Part shown: in pieces, positions 23,466 through 34,800 of the stretch
Numbering within the stretch: position 1 is the stretch's first letter
How the letters are laid out: the number at the start of each line of letters is the position of its first letter
Assembly: GCA_014529385.2 (NCBI GenBank)
Contig: CM043968.1
Span: 129,247,018-129,311,017 of the forward strand
Direction of reading: 5' to 3'
DNA length: 64,000 bases
From: Adiantum capillus-veneris
Taxonomy: Eukaryota; Streptophyta; Polypodiopsida; Polypodiales; Pteridaceae
The notes under the pieces: model-generated
Databases searched by the model: none
The model's input: only the letters and a program-made list of their open reading frames with translations
Told to the model about the DNA's origin: nothing
Position numbers and translations under genes: made by a program

Positions 23466-23726
23466 CGTGAGAGAGAGAGAGAGAGAGAGAGAGAGCATTG
23501 TGGCGGCACGACGGCGGCGAGGCGGTTGGGCACGGCGTAGTGGCGTCTCCCTCTTCTTCGCGGCGAGGAATCCTCCACTATAGCAAGCGTAGAGCGGTGA
23601 GTGTCACACCATCGCCATCTTTGAGCTTACCAGTTTAGGCTTGTTGTGTGCTTGGAGCCATTTGTGGCTCGCACACGGTGTATCGGCAAGTTCCTTGCAT
23701 TGACACGTGCGACATACACGCACACA
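23124..23726 (+). repeat. 3' LTR of element A
   Basis: 603 bp, TG...CA. It matches the left LTR from 23184. The TATA element CATATAAAAG is at 23321-23330. The (GT) run has grown to 21 units (23421-23462), against six in the left LTR, and a GA run follows. Confidence 0.88.
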
Positions 23727-24592
23727 TTTCGATTCAAGATGCTCTTATAAGACCTAAACTACTTGCAGCTGAAGGAAACCCCCCTGCCAAGAGCTATTAC
23801 AACTACAATAACTTTAGAGGAAGAGCAAGGGGAAATGATAACCAAGGAAATCAACGAAGGGCAGTGTCAGTTGAAGCCACTATAGAGCAGACTTTTCCAA
23901 ACATCACCTTCTATGGATTCAATAGAATGGGACACTACAGGAGTCAATGCCCTGAGGGGCAAAATCCCCGAGTTGCTACCGGAACCACTCCTCAGACTCA
24001 GATAGAACAAAGAAATAATCAAAGAGGTAGAGGAAATAGAGGACGAGGCAGAGGAAGAGGTAGAGGAGCCAAAGCTTATGCTGCAGTAGGAGAGCCTACC
24101 TTACTGGATGAGGAAGATGAAAGAGCTACTCTTTTTTCCGCCATTGATAACCCTGGAGCTCGGAAACAGTATGCTGTCATCCAAACCATTGCAAACAGAG
24201 AAGGTGAAAAATTTGAACTACTTGTAGATTGTGGCAGCACACACTCTTTTCTCTCCCCTAAATGTTTAAGGAAACTTAAATTGAACCAATATCCCACCAA
24301 GAAATTAGTGGTAGAACTAGAAAATGGGAAAGAGGTTCTATCTCAATTTACAGTTGGGGAAGTTAAGCTTGAACTAGGGGGAATCCTGACTTCATCTTAC
24401 TTTCGGACTCTACTAGTAGGAATCTATGATGGTATTCTAAGAATGGATTGGTTAATCAAAAATCAAGCCCAAATTCACTGTGCTCAAGGGAACTTAACCT
24501 TCAAAAATCACTTAGGTGAAGAAACATTAGTACAAGGATCAAATGGGAAGCCTAAGGCTCATTTAGTTAAGGCTAGTGGAAGTTCCAGTTAA
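23727..24592 (+). pseudogene. Chromovirus gag C-terminus and protease, copy 1
   Basis: Resumes chromovirus gag after element A (IQDALIRPKLLA...). A knuckle is altered (FYGFNRMGHYRSQC, where copy 2 has CYGCNRMGHYRSQC). An Arg/Gly-rich nucleic-acid-binding stretch follows (~24020-24070). The protease has LLVDCGSTHSFLS, i.e. Asp-Cys-Gly at the active site, as in copy 2, and ends with GILRMDWL (copy 2: GILGMDWL). The frame runs into RNase H sequence at ~24585, because ~1.26 kb containing RT is deleted relative to copy 2. The loss of two knuckle cysteines and the deletion make it non-functional. Confidence 0.85.
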
Positions 24593-24875
24593 TCACCGAT
24601 CATCAGAGTTTAAAATGGATTTTCTCACAAGCAACACTTAACATGAGGCAGAGAAGATGCATAGAACTCTTACAGGAATATGACTTTGAGATAAAATATA
24701 AACCAGGGAAAGAGAATGTGGTTGCTTACGCTCTTAGCCGTAAGGTTTTTCTTGGGGCTATTTCCTCAGAATCCAACATTAAAGGAGTTAGTCCTTTATG
24801 AAGGACACAACGCTCCAGTTGCCGGCCATCCTGGTTATGCAAAGACCCTTAATGCCATATGGAAAAGCTATTTCT
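24593..24875 (+). pseudogene. Chromovirus RNase H end and integrase start, copy 1
   Basis: Reads SSSSSL-type junction then ITDHQSLKWIFSQATLNMRQRR, the RNase H end, EYDFEIKYKPGKENVV, and a second deletion of about 190 bp. Then comes the start of the H2C2 region (EGHNAPVAGHPGYAKTLNAI), which is cut by the Copia at 24876. It continues at 30486 (SGEE/WPAMKGD in copy 2). Compared with copy 2, Asp in VVDALSR is changed to Tyr. The 24871-24875 bases TTTCT are the left target duplication of the Copia. Confidence 0.8.
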
Positions 24876-25703
24876 TGTTAAGTATGGAGCCTGATTTACC
24901 CTTGTAATTTTCTGTGGTAAAAGCGCACATTTGTAAGGCCCCCATTATGAGGAGAAGCCATCATGCGTGTAGGAAAATCACTCACCGGAAACCAAAATTT
25001 TCACGGACAAGAATTAGGAGCAACTTTAAAGGCCTCGGGGGCGAAGGCCCTCGAGACTTTTTTTTTCACCGGAATATTCTTTTTCGCCGGAATATTATGG
25101 CCGGACGGCAGCCGGAAAGTGGTCGGAAAACAACCGGTCGGTTGGCCAGTGGCCGGTAGTCAATGGCCGATGGCCGGTGGTTGGAAGTCAATGGCCGGTG
25201 GTCGGTGGTCGGAAGTCAATGGCCGGTGGCCGATAGCCGAATTCAATGGCCGGTGGCCGAATTCAAAAGCGAACTTGTCTTCTCAAGGGCGGCCACACAT
25301 GGGCGGATTGGAGGGTCCAATTTGGACTTATTCGCACAAGGGCGGCTACACATGGCTGTCTCTCATAAGAGAGGGCAGCCCTTTTGGCCTATAAAAGGAG
25401 GCCATTTCTACACACATTTCATAGTGTGAAGTTGATGCAACAAGGTGAGTGTGAGGTGGAGAGTGAAGCAAGGCGGGAGCTCCATTAAGGGTATAATCCC
25501 TTTGTAAATTACTTCTTGTTTTGAAGTACTAAAGCCATTGAGTGGCTGCTTTCCCGTGGACGTAGCCCACATTGGGTGAACCACGTATATCGTGTGTACT
25601 CTCTCTCTTTCTCTCTACTCTATAATCTCGTGTATGTAAATCTGTCTCTCTCCATTAAGTAATCTACTCAATTATCTATTTAGCTACGTCTTATTTCCTA
25701 ACA
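24876..25703 (+). repeat. 5' LTR of Copia C
   Basis: 828 bp, TGTTAAGT...CCTAACA. It contains a GC-rich minisatellite (25085-25265) built from AGTCAATGGCCGGTGG-like units and a TATA element, CCTATAAAAGG, near 25388. A ~60-bp stretch (25012-25075) is missing from the 3' LTR. Confidence 0.93.
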
Positions 25704-25705
25704 AC

Positions 25706-25717
25706 TGGTATCAGAGC
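25706..25717 (+). other. Primer binding site, initiator-Met tRNA (Copia C)
   Basis: TGGTATCAGAGC two bases after the 5' LTR. Confidence 0.95.
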
Positions 25718-25776
25718 AAGGTTTGCTCGTAGCTAAATTATCTCAAGGAAAGGATTCCTTGAATTGAGTGGGAGTT

Positions 25777-28700
25777 ATGGCGGAGGAAGGGAAGCTCAAG
25801 ATTGAGAAGTTCAACGGAAAAAACTACCAACATTGGAAGATGCAAATTGAAGACTATCTCTACCAGAAGGACCTCTATTTGCCACTAGGCGGTCTTGCGA
25901 AGAAGCCCGCAACAATGGCAGATGAAGCATGGATTGTCCTTGATCGAAAGGCACTGGGAACAATCCGGTTAAGCTTGGCGTCAACAGTGGCCTTCAATGT
26001 TTCGGAGATGAAGACCACGGAGGACTTGATGAAGTCACTTGACGACTTCTACGAGAAACCATCGGCATCCAATAAGGTATTTCTTATGAAGCGCTTGTTC
26101 AATCTAAAGATGGCAGAGAATGGTTCAGTTGCAGAACACCTAAATGAATTTAACACAAACATAAGTCAACTTCGATCAGTGAAAATCAATTTCGATGACG
26201 AAGTGCGAGCTCTCCTTATACTATCATCTCTAACGGATAGTTGGGACAACCTTGTGATGGCTGTAAGTAATTCTATCTCTGGCACAAATACTCTTAAGTT
26301 TGATGATGTTGTGGGTGTTATCCTAAGCGAGGAAATGCGAAGGAGAAGCACAGGAGAATCATCAAGTGCTGCACTATCAGTGGAAACAAGAGGAAGGCTT
26401 AAGGAGAGGTTCAAAAACCAAAAGGGTCGTGATCGCTCAAGGCGGAGCAAGTCACGCACAAAGTCAGTTCTTGAATGTTGGAACTGCGGCAAGAAGGGCC
26501 ACGTCAAGAAGGATTGCTGGTCCAAGAAGAAGAAGGAGACAGAGTCTCAAGACAATAAGCCAACATCGAAGGCCAATGTGGCAGGTAAAGTAGAGCAAGA
26601 TGCTCTAATTCTCTCATTAGACAATGTGTCTAATTCCTGGATAGTAGATTCCGGGGCTTCATTCCATGCGACACCACACAAGCAACATTTCCAAGACTAC
26701 ACCAAAGGTAATTTTGGGTATGTATACTTGGGAGATGATGAAGCTTGTGAGATTGTCGGCAAAGGTACAGTTTCTATCAAAACTGTTAACGGAAATGAAT
26801 GGAAGCTTAAAGATGTTAGACATGTTCCTTCTCTTCGCAAAAATTTGATCTCTACAGGACAATTGGACGATGAAGGTCACAACATTGCATTCGGAAACAA
26901 ACGGTGGAAGATCTCAAAGGGATCTTTGGTGGTTGCCAAGGGTGAAAAAGTCAGTACACTTTACTTGTGTACTGTTAGCACGCAACCTTCAGCTTGTACA
27001 GCAACTACAGAAGTTGACAGTGCGGTGTGGCACTACCGACTTGGACATATGAGTGCCAAAGGAATGCAAATCCTTCAAACAAAGAAGCTTCTACCAGGTT
27101 TGAAAGACGTGGACTTAGAGTTCTGTGAAGATTGTGTTTATGGTAAACAAAAGAGGGTAAAATTTCAAAAATCAGGAAATGAAAGAAAAAATAAAAAACT
27201 TGAGTTGGTTCATTCTGATGTTTGGGGTCCTGCAAGTACACCATCACTTGGTGGCTCATTGTACTATGTAACATTCATAGACGATGCGACTAGAAAAACA
27301 TGGGTTTATGTCATGAAGAATAAATCCGATGTATTTTCCATATTTCAAAGGTGGAAAGCCTTTGTGGAGAATGAAACAGGTACCAAGGTTAAATGCCTCA
27401 GATCCGACAATGGAGGCGAATATTGCAGCCAAGCTTTTGAAATCTTTTGTGCTAGCAATGGCATTCGGAGGCAAAGGACAACCCCAAGGACACCTCAACA
27501 AAATGGGATTTCGGAAAGGATGAACAGGACAATCATGGAGCGAGCACGAAGCATGCGACTACATGCAGGCCTACCGCTTGAGCTTTGGGCGGAAGCTATA
27601 AGTACATCTATGTACTTAATCAATCGGTCACCCTCAACGGCATTGGATGGGGGAGTTCCAGAAGAGGCATGGACAGGTAAACCGGTGAATTATGCATTTC
27701 TCAAAGTGTTTGGGTGTGAGGCTTTCATGCATATAGATAGAAGCCTAAGATCAAAGTTAGATGCAAAGTCCAAAAAGTGTTTCTTCATTGGCTATGGAGA
27801 AGGAGACTTTGGGTATCGCCTATGGAATCCTGAAGATGGTAAAATCTTAAGGAGTAGGGATGTAATTTTTAACGAACAAAATATGTACAAAGATTACTTG
27901 GAAAGAAAACAAACAAAAGAAACAGGTGATGAGTACATGGAGCTTGAGGACGGTGAAGACTCAAGGACTGCAAACAGTGACAATGTGCAACAACGTCAAC
28001 CAAATGAGGAGCCTCAACCTATTCCCCGAAGATCTACAAGAGCAAGTAGACCTCCAGAAAGGTTTGTTCCTTCCTTCAACCATCTCTTGATCTCAGATTC
28101 TAGAGAGCCCGAATCATATGAAGAAGCTATGCAACATGAATCCAAAGAAGAATGGACGAAGAGCATGCAAGTGGAGATGGACTCACTACATTGCAACCAA
28201 ACATGGGAGTTGGTTGAGTTGCCTAAAGGTAAGCGGGCACTTCAAAACAAATGGGTGTACAAGCTAAAGGAAGAAGAAGGTGGGAAGAAAAGGTACAAGT
28301 CTAGGCTTGTGGTAAAAGGTTTTTCTCAAAAGAAAGGTATTGACTTCAATGAAATATTTTCTCCTGTTGTAAAAATGAACTCAATTAGGCTTGTCTTAAG
28401 CCTTGTGGCTACTCATGATCTAAATCTCGAGCAAATGGATGTAAATATGGCATTCCCTCACGGTGACTTAGAGGAGGAAATCTACATGCTTCAACCAAAG
28501 GGGTATGAAGTAAAAGGTAAGGAGAAAATGGTTTGCAGATTAAAGAAGAGCTTGTATGGTTTAAAGCAAGCATCAAGACAATGGTACTTGAAGTTTGATC
28601 GATGGATGTTGGATCATGGATTCACAAGATGCAACTCGGATCACTGCGTCTACACGAAGAATTTGGGAGATGGGAAATTCATCATCCTAATGTTGTATGT

Positions 28701-29658
28701 TGATGACATGTTGATTGCAAGTGCTAACATGTAGGACATCAAAGACCTAAAAGAGGAGCTGTCCAAATCTTTTTCAATGAAAGATTTAGGTGCTGCAAAG
28801 AGGATACTTGGTATGAAAATATCAAGGGACACGACGAAGAAGACAATAAAGCTATCTCAAGAAGATTACATCAAGAAGGTACTAGAAAGGTTTGCAATGC
28901 AAAATGCAAAACCAGTTTCTACACCTTTGGATGGTCATTTTAAACTAACGAAGGATATGTGTCCAAAGATACAAGAGGGGATATCCTATATGTCTAAAGT
29001 TCCATATGCTGCAGCGGTAGGTTCTCTAATGTATGCTATGGTCTGGACAAGGCCAGACATTGCACATGCAGTGGGAGTTGTGAGTAGGTTCATGGACAAC
29101 TCAGGTAAAGAGCATTGGCAAACTGTGAAGTGGATACTTAGGTATCTAAAAGGGACAACAACAAATGCTTTGTATTTTGGAGGAACTGATATTTTTCTAG
29201 AAGGGTATGCTGATGCAGATATGGCAGGTGACAAAGATACTCGAAGGAGCACTACTGGCTATGTGTTCACGGTTGGAGGCACAGCAGTAAGCTGGGCTTC
29301 AAAGCTGCAGAAAGTGGTTTCACTTTCTACCACGGAAGCAGAGTATGTGGCAATGACGGAGGCAAGCAAAGAAATTCTGTGGCTTCACAGATTCTTAGAA
29401 GAGCTTGGATTCAAACAAGACAATTGTGTCTTGTACAGTGATAGCCAAAGCGCTATCCATCTTGCGAAGAACTCAGCCTTTCATTCAAGGACAAAGCACA
29501 TTGAGGTGAGATATCACTTCATACGCACTCTTTTGGAAGAGGGACAGCTAAAGCTAGGAAAGGTACATACAAGTGAAAATCCTACAGACATGTTTACAAA
29601 GGTGGTCAACAAGGAGAAGTTGAGCTTTTTCTCATCTTCAATCGGCATTCAAGGATAA
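25777..29658 (+). pseudogene. Copia C gag-pol polyprotein with one stop codon
   Basis: Start at ATG 25777 (MAEEGKLKIEKF); an upstream in-frame GTG at 25768 is not a plausible start. Domains in order: gag (residues ~1-220), zinc knuckle CWNCGKKGHVKKDC (~233), protease WIVDSGASFH (~288), GAG-pre-integrase (WHYRLGHMS), integrase with SDVWGPAS (~481), SDNGGEY and TPQQNGISERMN, RT with QMDVNMAFPHGD and YVDDML (~975). A TAG at 28732-28734 then interrupts one continuous frame: the sequence reads ANM-stop-DIKDLKEEL. RNase H follows (YADADMAGD, SDSQSAIHLAKN, PTDMFTKVV) to 29658. It is otherwise fully open, so a single point change inactivated it. Read-through of the TAG cannot be excluded. Confidence 0.93.
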
Positions 29659-29718
29659 GAAGCCAGAATGGAAAGCAGTCACAGGTTTGGTTTGGAGATC
29701 AGTCTCCAAGTGGGAGAT

Positions 29719-30485
29719 TGTTAAGTATGGAGCCTGATTTACCCTTGTAATTTTCTGTGGTAAAAGCGCACATTTGTAAGGCCCCCATTATGAGGAGAAG
29801 CCATCGTGCGTGAAGGAAAATCACTCACCGGAAACCAAAATTTTCACGGACAGAAATATTCTTTTTCGCCGGAATATTATGGCCGGACGGCAGCCGGAAA
29901 GTGGTCGGAAAACAACCGGTCGGCTGGCCGGTGGCCGGTAGTCAATGGCCAATGGCCGGTGGTTGGAAGTCAATGGCCGATGGTTGGTGGTCGAAAGTCA
30001 ATGGCCGGTGGCCGGTAGCCGAATTCAATGGCCGGTGGCCGAATTCAAAAGCGGACTTGTCTTCTCAAGGGCGGCCACACATGGGCGGATTGGAGGGTCC
30101 AATTTGGACTTATTCGGACAAGGGCGGCTACACATGGCTGTCTCTCATAAGAGAGGGCAGCCCTTTTGGCCTATAAAAGGAGGCCATTTCTACACACATT
30201 TCATAGTGTGAAGTTGATGCAACAAGGTGAGTGTGAGGTGGTGAGAGTGAAGCAAGGCGGGAGCTCCATTAAGGGTATAATCCCTTTGTAAATTACTTCT
30301 TGTTTTGAAGTACTAAAGCCATTGAGTGGCTGCTTTCCCATGGACGTAGCCCACATTGGGTGAAGCACGTATATCGTGTGTACTCTCTCTCTCTCTCTAC
30401 TCTATAATCTCGTGTATGTAAATCTGTCTCTCTCCATTAAGTAATCTACTCAATTATCTATTTAGCTACGTCTTATTTCCTAACA
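29719..30485 (+). repeat. 3' LTR of Copia C
   Basis: 767 bp, the same ends as the 5' LTR, lacking the ~60-bp stretch noted there. It is followed by TTTCT. Confidence 0.93.
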
Positions 30486-31886
30486 TTTCTGGCGAGGAAT
30501 GAAAGGAGATACACTTCACTACATCAGACATAGTCTTTCCTGTCAAAGGATTAAGGCTGAACGAGTAATGATGCCAGGGAAACTTCAACCTCTGGACATT
30601 CCTCAAATGAAGTGGGAACTCATTAGCATGGACTTTGTAACATGCCTTCCCACTGTTCAAGGGGTTACGACTCCATTATGGTGGTAGTGGATATGCCGAC
30701 TAAAGTATCCCATTTGATGCCTGTAAAAACCACTTACACTGCATCAGACATAAGCCGTCCCTTTATCAAAGAGATCTTCAGATTACACGGACTTACTAAG
30801 AGAAAAGTCAGTGACAGAGATGCAAAATTCACTTCAAAATTCCGGAAAGCTTTTTTTTTTTTTTTTCGACACACCAGAGGGCCCAGAGGGGGAGGTGCTT
30901 ATCCCTTCCAAATATTAGCCATGTTACATGGTCGGGCAAGGGCCGCGTACCATCGGGCAAGAGCCACGCGTAGGCATCACCATGGCCACCTAATTGATGC
31001 ACCACATGCTGGGAACGACGGAGAGAACTCGTAGCAACCAGCTTTATTTGAATCCTTAGGTACCCAGTTATGTTTCAGTACAGCCTATCACCCTCTGACA
31101 GACAGCCAGACGGAAAGAGTGAATCAAGTTATTGTAGACATCCTTAGAGCCTATTGTAGCAGAGAACCGCGGAAATGGATCCAATTTCTTCCTCTGGTGT
31201 AATTCTCCTATAACTCATCCTTTCATAAAAGCATTGGGATGTCACCATTTAATGCTCTTTATGGGCATAAATGTATATCACCCCTAAACTTTTCTGATCC
31301 TACTACAAGAGTAGAAGCTTCAAAGCAAATGTTGGAGGAGATGGATGCCCAAACCAAAGCCATAAGACAAGACATTCAGGCACCCAAGAACCGCCAAAAA
31401 CAATATGCTGATAAAAAACGGCCTGATCGGTTTTTCAAACAAGTGGATAAAGTATTCCTAAGGGTATGGCCAAAGAGAGGCACTTTATCCTTGAGAAAAT
31501 ACAAAAAACTAATCCCCAAATATTGTGGACCTTATGAAGTGATTAAAGTAATCAGTGATCAAGCTTACAAACTAAAACTAACTGAGCACCTCAAGGTCCA
31601 TAATGTATTCCATATCAGTCTTCTAAAACCCTACATCCCAAATCCAAATCACACTCTAAATGACGAACAGATTGTGATGCAGAAGCAGGGAATTCTTGAA
31701 CTCCAACCAGATTGTATTCTCAACACTAGGGAAAGGAGTCTAAGAAACAGAGTTATCAGAGAACATTTAGTAAAATGGAAAGACTACCCTTCTGAAGACG
31801 CCACCTGGGAGGATGAAGTATCACTTCGCAAAGATTTCCCAATTTCGGTTGAGATGAGGATATCTCAATTCCTTAAGTTGGGATGA
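30486..31886 (+). pseudogene. Chromovirus integrase and chromodomain, copy 1
   Basis: Continues the integrase after the Copia: H2C2 end (YIRHSLSCQRIK), then the core, frameshifted at ~30660 by loss of one G relative to copy 2 (FVTCLPTVQG..., VVDMPTKVSHLMPV). The core is interrupted at 30854-31039 by a SINE-like insert. It resumes with TERVNQV, a TAA at ~31199 (GAA in copy 2), SPFNALYGH and an SH3-like C-terminus (PKYCGPYEVIKVI ... LKVHNVFHISLLKPY). A chromodomain-like end follows (REHLVKWKDYPSEDATWED). The stop at 31884-31886 lies directly against LTR-b. The chromodomain marks it as a chromovirus, a group that uses this domain to target chromatin. Confidence 0.9.
30854..31039 (-). mobile_element. 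SINE-like retroposed insertion
   Basis: About 186 bp present in copy 1 and absent from copy 2 (40204-40216). Read on the minus strand it ends in a ~14-base oligo(A) tail (plus-strand T run up to 30866). The hexamer AGCTTT lies on both sides (30848-30853 and 31040-31045) and occurs once at the empty site. The 5' end GGTTGCTACGAGTTCTC loosely resembles a Pol III B box, so it may be a SINE or a 5'-truncated piece of one. It is not coding. Confidence 0.75.
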
Positions 31887-31887
31887 T

Positions 31888-34800
31888 TGTAAGGTTTCCA
31901 GTCTGAAACCTTTAAAAAATTGTACAAAGCTTGTAAAATAAAATTGAAAACCACTGATGAATGATTCAATCATGGGTGATATTGGTATTTTTGGAATCAT
32001 AAGCAGTGCTTTACTATGGTTAGTAATTTTCAGAATCAGAATCCGATAAAAACTGCAAAAGTTACGGGCCCTGAAATGTTTCACTAGGAATTCAATTAGT
32101 TAGTACAAATTGGATGGTTTCAGTAATTATTATTAACAAAGACTTTCTTATCCTAAGGTTCTAGAATTAACTGATATTTCAATTTTCATAATTAGAAATC
32201 AGTAAATCAATCAAAATCGATTCTGGAAGATGTGGGGGTAGTGTGGAGCTGGGGGGAACCTGCCAGGGACTGAAATAGTAGCAGTTGGCACCATCTTGCA
32301 GCTAGGGGGCTGCTTGGGGTGTCAAAACCTGCCAGGAACAGCCCGGGGCCCAGAAAAACTATAAAAAGATTTCCTTTCCTTCATAAAAATTTAGACTTGG
32401 AGCCTTGACACACTCTCTCTCATCTAGAGAGACCGCTACCTAGAAATCACTAGAAATTAAGCTCTAGTTGATTAAATAAAACGGTAATTAGTCTAATCCT
32501 TCTTAATTAGCAAGGCTAGATTAATCTATTTTCTTAATAAATTAAAGATTAGACCTATGTATACTAAAAAATCCTCTCTTAATTATATATTCTCTGCTGA
32601 ATGTTGTAATTAAGCGTAGGGTTATTAAGATAATATTAATGATTATATCATATTAGGGCAGAAATTGTCCATATTAACCATAACTTAATGGGAATTATAT
32701 TAACTAAGTTTAGATTATGTTTAAATAATTATCAGAGCTGCATTGGACTCTCATTAAGCTAAGAAAATTATCTGAGTATTTTTCAGAATTAAAATAGCAG
32801 AATTACACTATTTTTTAGAGAAAAATAAAGAGGAAAATAATCAAATTGATTCAAAATGCTTTGAGTTATTTATTAGAGGTTAATTACATGTTAGGGAGCC
32901 TGTGATAATTATGTTAACCTTAGATCATTAATATTCCTAGTTATTTTAGCAGAAATACTCTGTTTTTAGGACAAATTAAAAGGGGAAAATTAGCAAATTG
33001 ATTCAAAATGCTTTGAGCTATTTATAAGAGGTTAAATATATGTTAGGAAACACGTGATAATTATGACAACCTCAATAAAATAAAAAACCTAATTATTTTA
33101 TCAGTATTGGTCTGTTTTTAAGACAAACTAAAAGGGGGACATTAGTAAATTGATTCAAAATGCTTTGAGGTATTTATTAGACGTTGATTACATGTTAGGA
33201 AACCTATGATAATTATGTTCACCTCAGATAATTAATTTATCTAATTACTTTAGCAGAATTACTCTGTTTTTAGGAAAAATTAAAAGAGGGAAATTAGTAA
33301 ATTGATTCAAAATGCTTTGGGTTATTTATCAAAGGTTCACTACATGTTAAAGAACTAGTGATAATTATTTAAACCTCAGATAATTAATTTACATCATTAG
33401 TTTAGCAGAATTACTCTAGTTTTAGGATAAATTAAAAGAGAAAAATTAGTAAATTGATTCAAAATTCTTTGAGTTATTTATCAGAGTTTAACTACATGTT
33501 GGAAAACTAGTGATAATTATGGTAATCTTAGATAATTTATTCACCTAATTACTTTAGCAGAATTACTCTATTTTTAGGACAAATTAAAAAGAGAAAATTA
33601 ATAAATTGAATCAAAATGCTTTGAATTATTTATCAGAGGTTAATTATATGTTTGGAAACCCGTGATAATTATGTTAACTTCATATAATTAATTTACCTAA
33701 TTACCTTAGCAGAATTACTCTGTTTTTAGGACAAATTAAAAGAGGGAAGTTAGAAAATTGATTCAAAATGATTTTAGTTATTTATCAGAGGTAAATTACA
33801 TATTAGGGAACTCAAGATAATTATGTTAACCGTAGATAATTAGTTTTACTAATTATCTCAATAAAATGACATTATTTTTAGGGAAAAATAAAAGGGAAAA
33901 AAGTGTAAATTGATCCAAAACCCTTTGATATAATTATCAGAGGTAGAACACACCTTGAAGAATCCGTGATAAATAACCCAACCTCAGTAAATATTTATCC
34001 TCATTAAAAGTAATCAATTTTGCGTACGAAATAGAGAAACGAAATTAGTAAGTGAATTTATCTTACCAAATAAATACCTGAGGTCCAAAATCGCTATTGA
34101 AGGGTGGGAAAATTATCTCAGCATCAATGGTTGGTATAACAAATTACTATCAGTAAAATTCTGTCTAAATAAGACCATTAGTATAGGAGGGAAAGGTTAT
34201 AAATCAAATTTATGAAAATTCCTAAGCATAGAACATATCCAATTACAATTTAGGGTGAGTAATCCATTAGCTGATAGAAATTTATAATTTACTAATGCTA
34301 AAATGGAATATAGACTAAGGAGAAACCTAGTTAAAGGGCTTCCCAAATTAAATGGTAAATTATGGAAAATTACTTATGGTATAAAGAAGTTACAGGAGGA
34401 GTATCTCATCAAATTAACTATCAAGGATACCTACTTACTCCAAAAATCTTTATTTTTTGGTAAAAAAAAGAAAAAAGAAGATTATTCAATTAAACTTTTA
34501 ATCGATTAAGTCTTTTTATAAGGCTGTCGACATGGCCCCAAAGAGAACTAGGGGAAATCCTCTTACCGAGGAAGAGGATGTTAGCAACAAAAGAAATAAT
34601 GTCACTAATGACCATGAGGCTGGGCCTATCCATAGGCCGACAGAGGAAAGTCTACGGGCTCCCACCCAACAGCACATGGACGAGCCGTCCCAGGTAGATT
34701 TCTATTTTGTTCACTTAAAATCTTTTAAAGTTCATTTTTAAGTTAGCATTGCATACGTAAGGTTAGGAAGGATAAATTGGCTATAAACAGAAGGTAACTT

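Larger units (their letters stand above)
15744..23726 (+). mobile_element. Non-autonomous gag-protease Gypsy element (element A)
   Basis: Two direct LTRs (15744-16254 and 23124-23726), a primer site and a polypurine tract enclose only gag, protease and a W-V-P-K tail. No RT, RNase H or integrase motif is found between 20875 and 23110. Gag and protease resemble element B (gag start MHLRSG; EWVHLATT-like segment after the protease), so it is an Athila/Tat-type relative lacking pol. No target duplication is found because the left LTR lost its first ~60 bp together with ~410 bp of host gag. Confidence 0.85.
24876..30485 (+). mobile_element. Full-length Copia element (element C)
   Basis: Complete structure: LTRs 24876-25703 and 29719-30485, primer site 25706-25717, one gag-pol frame, and polypurine tract AAGTGGGAGAT (29708-29718). 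The target duplication TTTCT lies on both sides (24871-24875 and 30486-30490). It interrupts the chromovirus integrase H2C2 region, which is continuous in copy 2 at 39847. The polypurine tract and gag style (FNGKNYQHWKMQIEDYL) recall Tork-type elements. The LTRs differ by a ~60-bp indel and scattered changes. Confidence 0.95.

Noticed and set aside
23281-23583. Open frame across the (GT) and (GA) runs of an LTR
   Set aside because: It exists only because dinucleotide repeats lack stops. The matching LTR at 15841 gives a different, shorter frame.
30642-31034. Integrase frame continuing into an Arg/His-rich tail
   Set aside because: The tail is the translation of the SINE-like insertion and its T run, not a protein domain.
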